Below are positions 10,601 to 20,690 of a DNA stretch of 64,000 nucleotides, in pieces. Below the pieces are notes generated by a model, which did no database searches, was not told the DNA's origin, and saw nothing but the letters and a program-made list of their open reading frames with translations. Every line of letters begins with the position of its first letter. Within the stretch, counting starts at the first letter, position 1. A program made the position numbers and the translations under genes. Source of the stretch: Paraphaeosphaeria minitans (taxonomy: Eukaryota; Ascomycota; Dothideomycetes; Pleosporales; Didymosphaeriaceae); the NCBI GenBank assembly GCA_015832175.1, contig WJXW01000004.1:1984001-2048000 (forward strand), given 5' to 3'.

Positions 10601-12228
10601 TTCAGAGCCAGGAAGCGATGTGAATGGCTAATATGGTCAAGTCGTCATGTTCTCAGCGTAGACTAACGAAATTGTGCTGGAAATTATATATAGCAACACC
10701 TAGACACGCATGACTGCGATTGATGCTGAACGAGATGATTCGGATTGGCGAGCAACTGTATCATCGCTATGTAGCGTGTATTTATGTCCTCCATGTCTGT
10801 GTTTCTTGGCCGGTACCTATTTACCTACCTAACAGATCAAGCTAAAGATATGTAGCTCAGCGTCAGCGTAATCTTATAGAGGTAGCGTCAGTGGGCGGAT
10901 TATTTCAGACCCCTCTTATCAGATGTAATGCCCATTATCGTCGTGGAAAGGGTGGAGAATGTGGAGAATTTTCATCTTATCAGATGATCTCTTCTCCAAA
11001 GTCATCACCAAGGTTGCCGAGGTGCCGCGTCATGCCACCTTGCGCCGGGACAATACATCCGTCGACTCCAACACAACGGACTATCCTACATTCGTGCGAA
11101 ATGAAGTACACTCTTCAATCCCTGTTTGCCTTGTTCATGTCTTCGCGTAAGACGAAGCTGTGCCCGACTCCGGCCTCGCTTTCGTCCGATGTATCGCGAA
11201 TCGTTCTTTCTTCTGTCGCGACGCGTATTTGAGACTTCTTTGTCTTTCTGTCACGTAAAACCCATTCTGCAGCTACAGTGGTTCGGAACAAATCGTGCAA
11301 CGACCCGTTGTAGTCTGCATCAGTACCACGAGCTTGGGGAATGGCACCCCTCAAGCGTCCTAGGGCGACTGCTTGAACGCAACAACCTCAGACCTGTCTG
11401 CAACACTGCGAATAAAGGCACACATGGCACAGACATGATTCTCAAGAGACCTTCCTGAGCCTTGTGCACGGCTCTCCCACACACCTGGAGCACGACCCTG
11501 GATGCGGGTCGAATGGGTGTGGCTAACGTGGTGTCGCAGATGCAAGACAGTTTACCGCGGGATCTCGTCTATCGACTGGGCTCGGATTTTCGAGTATCTG
11601 TCTCAAAAAGTCGCGTCTTTCAATTGTGTACGCGACGGAGCCTACAATCAGATCAAGATGAATGGATGGAACGACAAACCGTTGCAACGAAAGGCTAACC
11701 CCCAAGCTAGCCCAGGATCAAGCGGCTGTCACCTCCACAGGCGCATTTCTAGACCAATAACAAGACTAACAGCTATAAGCTACCAAATCTATCAGTATAC
11801 TCTTGCTGCCACCAATGAGTTTCCCGCGAGGAGCGAACGGCCACATTCCGGCCCGCTCCCTTGCTCGCCTGACTGGCTATCTTGTTTTTCTCCCCATATC
11901 TTTACTTCATTCCTCAAGGTGTGTTATGACGACCAGTAAATGTCCCTGAGACAGATGTAAGTGTATGTTTACTCTCATTTTCCTCCGTGTTGGGGTGATC
12001 GCGTTTGCCGCGAGTGCTTTGCACGGTCCGCCACTTCGCGCTCTCTATTGCACCGATGAGAGTAGGTAAGAGGGGGGTTTGGATGATCTGAATTGATTTA
12101 ACAGTGTACTGGAGACCCAAAGCCTGCGACCACGAAACCAAACTCATGCAACGGAAAGTCAACGTTGAACGCATCAACATAGCATCGCCTTGCAAAAAGC
12201 CCGGTCACTGTAAACCAGCGCGGAAAGG
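10601..12228. other. Intergenic region, no supported gene
   Basis: About 1.6 kb. Overlapping ORFs of 60-145 codons on both strands (e.g. 11502-11939 plus, 11914-12195 minus) have no recognisable family, signal sequence or splice pattern. It may contain the further decayed 5' part of the arylsulfotransferase relic and the promoter of the gene starting at 12229. Confidence 0.4.
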
Positions 12229-15200
12229 ATGCAGACGGTTGAGACCCGCAACGCTTCCACCATGGAGTTGAGCATTACCGCCATCGGCGCAATGGGCGCA
12301 GGTGTCGGCGTGCTTGTCATAGGACTTACGGTCTTCATCGTGATACTTCTTGTCAGGGCACATCGAGAGCACAAACGCCAAATGGCAGACTTGGAAGAGA
12401 GAGGATACGCGATCGTGCAGACTCGAAAGGTCGCGAAGCGGAATTCAGTTACCAAACCACGACCAGTGCTGAGACGGGACGCAATACTGCCGTTCAATTC
12501 GAAGTCGGGCTGGGACAATCTCACATCGGTAGAGACGATTAGCCCATCCGAGACGCGATCTATACCTCCGCACTACGCGCCCCCTAAACCTGCGGGCTTC
12601 GTGCCGAAGTCAAAAAGACTATCGTGGCCATTCTTAGGGCGTCGAGTTTCGGGGAGGGCAATTCCCATGAGGAAGATCAGGGGCCCCGTGCTCTCTACAG
12701 TCCTAGAGAGTCCGAAACCTTCACCCCTGGTTCCGGTCCTGAGTGGTCCGCTTGGGGAACCCTCGCCACGAAAGAGCCATAGTCGTCCTTCCTCAGACCA
12801 GTCACTTTTGCAGCATCATCCTGCCTTACGCACTCAAGAGCAGGCATCTGTATCACAACTTGGTCAGCCTCAACCCGAACCACTTCACCGGAGCCTGACT
12901 GCCAAACCTGTACCCAGAACGGAGCTATATACACGACCAGTCCGATCTCAGTCTCTTGCTGACATTCCAAACGCCGGCAGGCCTGGGAGCATGACGAGGT
13001 TTGCGCGACCACAGCTTCATGAGAGGTCAGTGAGCACCTCTAGCCTGGCTTCGGGAAACCCTCCCGGCGGCGGCCTGCCCATCCTTCCCTTGGAGATCGC
13101 ACGAATCAAATCCGAGGCTCGTAGGCGTAGCCTCCTCAGCCGTAGTCCATCGCATCAGTCGAACTCGAGCTATGAGTCAGCTGGAAGCTCTATACTTGCT
13201 ATGCAACCGAGTCCCATTATGCGCTCACCCAATACACGTGTGCACAAAGTCGCCAAGCGGGACCTGAGGAACTGTACGATTGTCAGCCCACGACCATCCC
13301 GCGACACGCTGACGCTCCATGGCAAGAACATATCCTCGCAAGACTCAATCAAAAGCAGCGCAGCTCGATTCAGCTCGGCAACGTCAACTACGCAGGCCGA
13401 AAAATTGAGACCGCTGCTTCCCAATTCTTCAAGCCTTCAGTCTGTCGCTACCGTGAAGACAGTCGATTCAGCAAATCTGAGCAAGCTACCATCGCCTGCA
13501 CCAAGCCTGTCGATACGGAATACATCGACTCCGAAGCGTAGGTCTGGCTCCTACGTGACTCCGTATGGCTCTCCTGAGTACCGACGAAGCCGCTCCTCAG
13601 TCTTACAGAATTTGTCCGGGAACCAAAGCGCTCCCAAGCGTCAGCTTTCACAAACTTCCACACGGGCGTCATCTACACGGAGCAGCAATGATAACCCATT
13701 CCAATGGGACCCAGCGCCTGTATCTGCAGGCAAGCCTTCAGCCCTGAAGGGAAGTCCCAGCGCCCGTAAGCCCGGGCACAAACGCCAGAATTGTGTCCGT
13801 ATCTCACTGATACCCACCATGTTAGGGCCTCAAAGTCGCTCTCCAAGCCCTGCCATCCACGACATTGCGGAGGAATCACCACAAGCCAGCTCCGAAAAGG
13901 TACAAACCGTCGGGCTTGGGTACTCGAGCACGAGGTCTCTGCCTTCGCCTCCTAGCACCTCGATCTTCGCACCTGAGCTGAAATTCAACGCGACCAGCAT
14001 TCGTGCTTCACTCGCCGCAAGTTCGCCGACCTTGTCCATGGCAAACTTTGACCACGGCCCGATAGGCACACCGGTGAAGACGCAGACCAAGTCTAGTCTT
14101 CATGGCGCATCGCAGCTTGATGGCGAAACAATGAGTCCGGTCTCAGTATTCAGCCTCGGCACATTTCCTAGCCCATGCCACGACCTGCCGCAATCCAGCT
14201 TCTTAATTCCACCTCCCCCCATGTTTGCTTTATCACGGCCGTCCAATGAATATGGAGATGAGGAACGACCATATGATGAGATGCCGATGATGTCGTCTCC
14301 ATCTGAAGTTCTTCTCGATATCAACTCGTCTCCTGGCACACCTCTTATTGTGGACAACTATGACCTTGAACGACCTTACTACGTACAGCAAACGCCAACG
14401 ACCAAGCTACTGCGAAACTTCTCATCTCCATTCTCTACCATTCCAGAAGAGCCAAGTCCCAAACCTGAAGGCTACGAGCAACTTAAGTCGGAAGATTCAC
14501 CGCCTTGTTCGCCAAAAAGCATGCCGTCTGATTCTTGCTCCAATTTCCGCGACCGTGCAGCGTACAATTTGCCCATCAGAGATACCACCATCCCGGAAGA
14601 GCCAATGGATACCATCGACCCTGCCATCCTCAGTAAAGATGCTTACACCAGTCTAAACAACCCCTTCGACAACAAGAGCGGAAGCATTGCCAAAGATACA
14701 AACGGTAACCGCAACATGCCAACAAATCCCACTGCCCCGATGTATTCGATGCAGCTACTCCTGGACGCCGCGTATCCTTCCAGTCCACCCGTTCAGCACA
14801 TCGATCTGACTTCATTCCACGCACCACACGACTCGATGGTCTTTGATCCACCCAGTCTGTACATCCAGTCCTCTCCAACCTCGGACTGCTCATCGCCATC
14901 ATCATCATCACCACTGCCGATGGCTCCGGGCTCCCCTCGTCCTGCACACGCTCAACTACCCACCCTGACACCGACTCTAAACTTCGCCGCCGTGCCCACC
15001 CTCGCGCCCAGCGGGCCCCGAGAAATCCCTGCACGCTCTCTGCGTTCGTCTATCCAGACACTCCGACGCATGAACTCAGACACGAAGAAGGGCGGCAAAG
15101 CAGAGCGACGGTACGCGAACCTCGGGCGCGAAGACAGCATCGCACTGCCCGGGGAGGAGAGCTGGCTAGAAGACCTTGAAAAATACGAGGACGAGGAAGA

Positions 15201-15807
15201 TGAGACGTGGGATGAGGAGAAAGGGAGAGCGCTGGTGGGCGACCTGGGATTCGACTGGGATGAAGAGGGCAACGCTCCGGTGCTCGACCTTTACACCGAT
15301 CCCGTGCCTACGTCGACGCCTACTCGGACAGTCAACGGTGAGGGAAAGGGGCGCAAGGAAGTGAACGATGATGAGAGCGAGGTGGGAGATGCAAAGGCAG
15401 GGATGCATCACCCCTCCAGCGACCGCCACTCCTCCCTCTGGGAGGACGGCGAAAATTTCTGGGCGAGCACGCCGCCACCCCCGCCGCGGCCACAGTCGTC
15501 TCTTACTTCCCCCAACAAGCCAAAGGATCGCTACCTGCCCTTGGCGTCATCGCCGCTGTCCACGCGCTCGGGCAGGAAGCGCGCCTTCGAAGTCGCAAAG
15601 GACGAGCCCCCCGCGCAGGAAGATGCCGTCAAATCGAAAGGTAGTACCGAAAGGGATGTCAAACGGGACAGCGGCAAGTCCAGGAAGAGGAGCGTGCTCG
15701 GGGTGGGCACGCCGAATGTCAAGATCAACGTGGTGCCGCCGAGCAGTGGAGGGCGGGACGGGACGCCGGGGAGTTTGTACGATGGGGATGGGTTTCTGAG
15801 GGGATGA
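12229..15807 (+). CDS. Large Ser/Pro-rich protein with one N-terminal membrane segment, function unknown
   Basis: An uninterrupted 1192-codon frame. A short N-terminus is followed by one hydrophobic helix at about residues 12-39 (AIGAMGAGVGVLVIGLTVF, then a basic RAHREHKRQ stop-transfer), so it is predicted to be a single-pass protein with a long cytoplasmic tail. The remaining ~1100 residues are low-complexity: rich in Ser, Pro, Arg and Thr, with many RS/SP sites that suit phosphorylation, an acidic stretch at about 975-1005 (EDLEKYEDEEDETWDEE), and an Arg/Lys-rich end. A second ATG at 12262 (MELSITAI) is possible. I do not recognise a catalytic or binding domain. Such tails are often conserved only near the membrane segment and in short linear motifs. 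Confidence 0.85.
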   Translation: MQTVETRNASTMELSITAIGAMGAGVGVLVIGLTVFIVILLVRAHREHKRQMADLEERGYAIVQTRKVAKRNSVTKPRPVLRRDAILPFNSKSGWDNLTSVETISPSETRSIPPHYAPPKPAGFVPKSKRLSWPFLGRRVSGRAIPMRKIRGPVLSTVLESPKPSPLVPVLSGPLGEPSPRKSHSRPSSDQSLLQHHPALRTQEQASVSQLGQPQPEPLHRSLTAKPVPRTELYTRPVRSQSLADIPNAGRPGSMTRFARPQLHERSVSTSSLASGNPPGGGLPILPLEIARIKSEARRRSLLSRSPSHQSNSSYESAGSSILAMQPSPIMRSPNTRVHKVAKRDLRNCTIVSPRPSRDTLTLHGKNISSQDSIKSSAARFSSATSTTQAEKLRPLLPNSSSLQSVATVKTVDSANLSKLPSPAPSLSIRNTSTPKRRSGSYVTPYGSPEYRRSRSSVLQNLSGNQSAPKRQLSQTSTRASSTRSSNDNPFQWDPAPVSAGKPSALKGSPSARKPGHKRQNCVRISLIPTMLGPQSRSPSPAIHDIAEESPQASSEKVQTVGLGYSSTRSLPSPPSTSIFAPELKFNATSIRASLAASSPTLSMANFDHGPIGTPVKTQTKSSLHGASQLDGETMSPVSVFSLGTFPSPCHDLPQSSFLIPPPPMFALSRPSNEYGDEERPYDEMPMMSSPSEVLLDINSSPGTPLIVDNYDLERPYYVQQTPTTKLLRNFSSPFSTIPEEPSPKPEGYEQLKSEDSPPCSPKSMPSDSCSNFRDRAAYNLPIRDTTIPEEPMDTIDPAILSKDAYTSLNNPFDNKSGSIAKDTNGNRNMPTNPTAPMYSMQLLLDAAYPSSPPVQHIDLTSFHAPHDSMVFDPPSLYIQSSPTSDCSSPSSSSPLPMAPGSPRPAHAQLPTLTPTLNFAAVPTLAPSGPREIPARSLRSSIQTLRRMNSDTKKGGKAERRYANLGREDSIALPGEESWLEDLEKYEDEEDETWDEEKGRALVGDLGFDWDEEGNAPVLDLYTDPVPTSTPTRTVNGEGKGRKEVNDDESEVGDAKAGMHHPSSDRHSSLWEDGENFWASTPPPPPRPQSSLTSPNKPKDRYLPLASSPLSTRSGRKRAFEVAKDEPPAQEDAVKSKGSTERDVKRDSGKSRKRSVLGVGTPNVKINVVPPSSGGRDGTPGSLYDGDGFLRG

Positions 15808-15994
15808 GGGGGGGCGGGTATGGGACGGAGGGGTTGATAATATGACTCTAGGATATAGTAGTAGTGCTTAATCAATATTGTTCAGTACCTCGTTGTTGCT
15901 TGCGTCCAAGGGTAGTCTGCATCTTCTGGTGCCGACATAACACACTTGCTCGCCGTGCTTCTCTCAAAATGTACCTCATGACGAGTGACTAATC

Positions 15995-18320
15995 TCAAAC
16001 TGCGCCTTCCAACAGTCGCTCGACTTCAAGCCGCTGTCTCGTGATGCGCTCGTTCAGTTCTGCTTGATGCTTCGCTTGCAAGACAGAGTACCGATGAGCG
16101 AGCGAGTTTTGGCCTCCAATCACTGCGGTCGTCTCTGGCTCTAGCACTGGCTTAGACTCTGGTGTAGCTTCCTCGCTGTCAACAGCTGCAGCGCTGTCTT
16201 TCCGGGATCGCTCGCGCTCCTTTGGATCGACGAGATCTGCCTCTGGCGTGCTTTTCTGTTCTGACTTTGTGTCAGCAGCAGCGTCATCGTGAAGCAGTCG
16301 CTCATCCTCTCTCGCTTCATTGGTGTCCGGCTCTGGTGGGACTCCGATTTGCACCTCCAGCTTACTATCGACTGTGCCGTTTGTCGCCGGCTTCGCATCC
16401 TCTGACGCAAAGCACTTCACATCCAACCCTGCCCGATCCCCGGCCTACTCCAGTCTGTCAAAAGCTTGATAAACGCCGCACTCCCAAAGCCATACGTCGA
16501 ATTCCTCGCGCCAGATCTTGATGGCTTTCCTTCGTTGTTATAGTACCCCGGCGTACACTCCTTGAGAAGTCCCCCCTCAGCGCCGTCCCCTTCACGATAG
16601 TCTCCGTCCATTCCTCCTCAGCTTCCTGAGTTGGCTCAATCGTCCGCACCGCTCTCTTCAGACACTCTGAGATGACATACGCATAGTGCATCGCCTGCTC
16701 ATTCGTAACATGCATAAAATTCGGTGTCAGCGCCGCCTGCACCACTTGCACGAAGCAGCAATTTGGGAACGCCCGCGTGCCCCAGCCATGCAGGGTCTGC
16801 GCGCCGTCGCGCCATTTCTCCGTGATGGTGAGGCCGTCGCGGCCGTGGATCTCGATTCCTGTTTTGTGCGACCACTCGTTTGCGAGCTCGAAGCCCGTCG
16901 CGTACACGATGCAGTCGAGAGAGTATTCGTGGTTGTTTGCGACTACGCCGGTTGAGGTGATGCGGTCTACGCCCAGGCCTTTGGCATCGACGAGCGTGAC
17001 GTTCGGGCGGTTGAAGGTCTGCAGGTAATCGTCGTGGAAACACGGTCTGTAGTTCCATCATTAATCGTTCAGATAATAGCGTACGGTACTTTTATTACCT
17101 TTTGCAAATTGATTGTACCACGGCTTCAAACTATCCGCCGTTTCTTTGTCCTTCACAACTTCGTCTGTCCGCGCGCGAATCTCATTCATCTTCTTGTAGT
17201 CCGCGATCTGGCGCTTCGCAGCTGCTTCGACGGGGTTGCTCATGTCGACGCCTGCGGTGATCAAATTCCGGATGATGCTGGTCCAACGGTCGCCAACCAT
17301 ATGTTCCTTTTCGATGCCACCGTTGATGAGATTGTCAAAGTTGTCCATGCGTTTCTTCTGCCAACCCGGCGTGAGGGAAGCTGCCCATTTTGGGTCGGTA
17401 AGCGCGTTCCCCCGGACGTCGATGGACGAGGGCGTCCGTTGGAAGACACACAGCTCCTTGGCCCACGCGCCGAGGTGCGGCACAATTTGGACGGCTGTGG
17501 CTCCGGTGCCTTTGCCTTGTGAGCGATGATACTTTCTCAACTTTGTAAAATTGGACTCACCGATAATTCCCACCTTCTTATCCTTCAGCTTCTCTAGGCC
17601 ACCATTAGAATCACCCCCCGTATACTCATAGTCCCATCGACTCGAATGGAAGGCATGCCCCTTGAAATCAACGATCCCATCGAGACCCGGGAGTTTCGGT
17701 CTGTGGAGAGGCCCTGCGGCAGGAATGATGAACCGCGACTTGATCTTGTCACCCCGGGTGGTGTATGTTGCCCACTTCGCCGCCACCTCGTCCCATTTCA
17801 TGTCGGTGACCACAGTTTGAAATAATGCACGGTGGTAAAGATCATATTTTCTCCCCAATCAGATGGGAGTGACGGAGCAGCTCTTTTGCCCTCGCATATT
17901 TTTCGGTGGGCATATAGCCCACCTCCTCGAGAAGAGGCATGTAGATGTACGATTCGATGTCGCATTGGGCGCCCTGGGCCCGTCAGTACTCAGCCCGCAT
18001 CCGTCTATGTCCGCCTTCCACATGTAATTCCGAATAAGATAAACTCACAGGATATCTATTCCAGTACCTGGCCACTTTCATTAGCGCCCACTCACCACAA
18101 AACTGAACACACTCACCACGTCCCCCCAAACCCCCCCGCCTTCTCCACAATCCGAAATCTTTCCACCCCAGCCTCAATCAACCGCACCGCACAAACCTAC
18201 CCAAGCATTAAAAACTGCCATTGGCGACGGAGCCGGTTTTCATGTCCACAGGGGATTTCTCTGCATCCGGGGGAGATGCCCCGCTAGATTTGGGGTCTGG
18301 GGAAGGCTGGTGGTGGCCAT
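15995..18320 (-). pseudogene. Flavoprotein monooxygenase (Baeyer-Villiger type), multiply frameshifted
   Basis: Minus-strand pieces follow the FAD/NADPH Baeyer-Villiger monooxygenase order: [28 protein letters not shown], then KWATYTT...FIIPAAGPLHRPKLPG and KVGIIGKGTGATAVQ (NADPH GxGxxA), then IVYATGFE and WGTRAFPNCCFVQ. Good introns lie at 17516-17560 and 17047-17098. Frame breaks are an extra G near 17852 (IGRKYD), a lost T near 17108 (QFCKRPCF expected), a lost C near 16560 (RGDFLKECTPGYYNNEG expected) and a lost T near 16427 (G-L-D-V-K). The N-terminal FAD GxGxxG motif expected near 18200 cannot be read in any frame. A charged 135-residue tail (EDAKPATNG...) reaches the stop at 15995. With this many lesions I call it a pseudogene; consensus errors could explain some but not the missing FAD motif. 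Start approximate. Confidence 0.68.
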
Positions 18321-19414
18321 GTTGCGTTGGCGATCTCTTCTCCTTTGTTTTAGCTAGTGCTTGTTCCTTGTATTTGGAAGAAAGGGAAAGGAAAGGGGAG
18401 GGAGATGTTGTACAACGAGCTGAGCGAGTAGCATTTATATTGCCTTGTCTCGTGGGGCTGGGCTGTGGGTGTACAAGGTGCGTGTAGCCGCGGCTTCTAG
18501 TCATGAAGTGCTAAGTAGGTAGGTAGGTAGGTAGCTTCCCCGCCTTCCCAGCACAGCGGCCGAGTAACGCACCCACACACGAGTGGGACTGCACCGCCTA
18601 ATTCCCCGCACAATCTCGACGAGGATCCGGGGTAGCGAAGCTACGGCGGTGGTGCGGCTGAGCTGCGGAAGCCGATTAAATCTTTACGAGTCGAGTCGAG
18701 TATGGAGGTGAAGGACGCGATGCCGATGGATTTGACAAATGAAAGTCGGACGTCAAACCGAATGCCCGAGTCCTCGGCGGCTACCATGGGCGTGGCAGAG
18801 CTTGTCAGCACTCACTCTCTGCAGTATATTGCGACCTTGTGGTTTGAGCGCGCGTGTCGACTCCGGAAGTTGGAATGGTCGAGAAGGTGGGCCCCGGGAT
18901 GCAGACTGCTCCCGACTTTTATGGTCTTGTATTACCTGTTCATCAAGTCAACAGACAAACCCTACGCCCTGCCATGAGGGATGTATTATTGTGCAGAATT
19001 GTGACTCGACGCGGTGGGTCTGTATAGGCGAGCATTAATGTGACTGGTGCAATTGCTCTCGTTCTCGTGCCTGCAGATTCGCATGAGAGGGAAGAATCTT
19101 GTAGTTTTCGAATGCGGGAGTGCAGGGCCCGCAGCTAGGGAAAGCACGAGACGTCTTTCGACAATCTGGAGGAAACGCCTCGACAGCGAGGCGGCGGTGC
19201 ATTAACGGATCCCTCACTATTGTGGAGTGTGGCCCGATTTTCTGGATAGTCAGCTCGCGGAGATGAGCGTGGCACAGGGAATGCTGGAGCAGTTGAATGT
19301 CAAGAGCGTCATATTCGGACACATACATCGAGCTGCGCACGATGTATACATGATCTAGGTAATAGTACATTTTGTACAGGTCTACGTGTTTGTACATGCA
19401 GAAAAGACGGGGTA
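18321..19414. other. Intergenic region with TAGG microsatellite
   Basis: About 1.1 kb. A short (TAGG) tandem run lies at about 18512-18533. ORFs at 18702-18977 and 18739-19038 overlap in two frames and carry no motif, so I leave them out. The left end is the presumed upstream region of the broken monooxygenase; the right end is downstream of the mL57 gene. Confidence 0.45.
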
Positions 19415-20351
19415 TTAGTCGGTGGTGAAGGTAAAGCCGAGGGGCGCCAGGATCTTGTCTTGGGTGACTTTGTTTGCGACCTCGCCTCCCCGTTCGAGGG
19501 CAAGTGCTCCGATGATGGCGTATAATGAGGTGCTGAGAACAGATTCTAAACCCGAGCTTTGGAGGTTATCCGCCTAGCAGTGTTAGCGGGCCGCAGACCG
19601 AGGAAAGCTCCGGCGAGCCAGTAGGGAGTTTGGGGTAGGCGACATACTCGTTTCGGCTGCCATCTCGTGACCTTGTCCAAGCCGTAACGCTCGGCCAGGC
19701 CTGCTAACCGCGACTTGTCTAGCACACGAGCCTTCGCTTCGCCCGTGAGGCCTTGCAGGCCGTTGAGTGCCGGGTGGACAAAAGGGATGCGGCCGTAGCC
19801 GTCTGTGAGGGGCGTGCCGTCGGCCTTCCTCGGCCATGCTTCGAGCTGGGGTGCATTGATGAGGGCCTGGGACGTCTGCAACGAGACTATCCGCCGTCCT
19901 GGGTGCCTGTCAGCAAATGCGTATGTCGTTTCTCCTCGCGCGGTTGAAACACACCCAGATAGGCTAGCCGGTCGTTGAACCCTCTCTTGCCGTGGTCGAA
20001 GCTCTTATGCGTGACGGCCAGCCACTTCACCTCGTCAGACAGCACCTTGTCGCCGGCGGGGCCCAGCATGCGCGAGTAAACTTCGTCCAGGCGGCGGGGG
20101 TCTTGGTTGACCTTGAATTCGGGGCCTTGGGGTTTCGGCCGCACACGATAGGGGGCCACCATGCGCGGCGGTGTCTGTTGCCAGCGTGGCCGGGTGGCAG
20201 CTTCTGTGTCGTAATCGGGGCCCCGTGAAGGCGCCGTCGTGGAGAATGCGCATGCGGAGGTCCGCACGAGGGCTCGCTGGGCGGGTTGCGCGGCGCCCAT
20301 GGCGGACGTTGCCGTCGAGAGCAGGCTTCGGAGGGGCCGCTGGGAAGCCAT
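19415..20351 (-). CDS. Mitochondrial large-subunit ribosomal protein mL57 (YmL15), RNase III fold
   Basis: CDS complement(join(19415..19573, 19648..19898, 19955..20351)), 268 residues. Introns of 74 and 56 nt have clean GT-AG ends and restore FNDRLAYLG-RRIVSLQTSQ and RWQPKR-ADNLQSSGLESVL. The start is the ATG at 20351, followed by a Ser/Arg-rich mitochondrial presequence (MASQRPLRSLLSTATSAM...). The body follows the RNase III-like fold of fungal mL57: KWLAVTHKSFDHGKRGFNDRLAYLG, then SGLESVLSTSLYAIIGALALERGGEVANKV. The catalytic acidic residues of true RNase III are not evident, as expected for a structural ribosomal protein. It shares a 339-bp divergent promoter region with Rtt109. Confidence 0.85.
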
Positions 20352-20690
20352 TGGGGGGCCTTCGATGAATCGAGCGACGGGTAGCGGGCACTGGGCGACG
20401 TCCACGGCGATGGCAGCAAGAGGATGTCACGAATGTCACGACGTCTGGTCGAACAAAAGTTCGGATGGCTCCAGCGCGACTTCCCCGCTAAACCCGGTCG
20501 GGGCAGGCGCGACCCAGCACCAGGGGGGAGGCGCGCTCCACGACTCGACGTCTCTGCACGCGTCAGCACCGCATTCTACACACTGTGCCGTACATAGATA
20601 TCTCACCCGAGGTCGTGGCGGGTTGCTCGAGGGCGTCGTCGCCGCTCCGTTTGTTCTGCTGTGCGTCATCATCGTCTTGGTTGAGCCGCC
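20352..20690. promoter_or_regulatory. Shared divergent promoter, mL57 / Rtt109
   Basis: The 339 bases between the two start codons must hold both promoters. The segment is GC-rich on the mL57 side, with a pyrimidine-rich stretch before the Rtt109 ATG. I see no TATA box. Spliced 5' UTRs cannot be excluded. Confidence 0.45.

Noticed and set aside
11502..11939. 145-codon plus-strand ORF
   Set aside because: Overlaps other ORFs in competing frames; no motif, and composition is like non-coding sequence.
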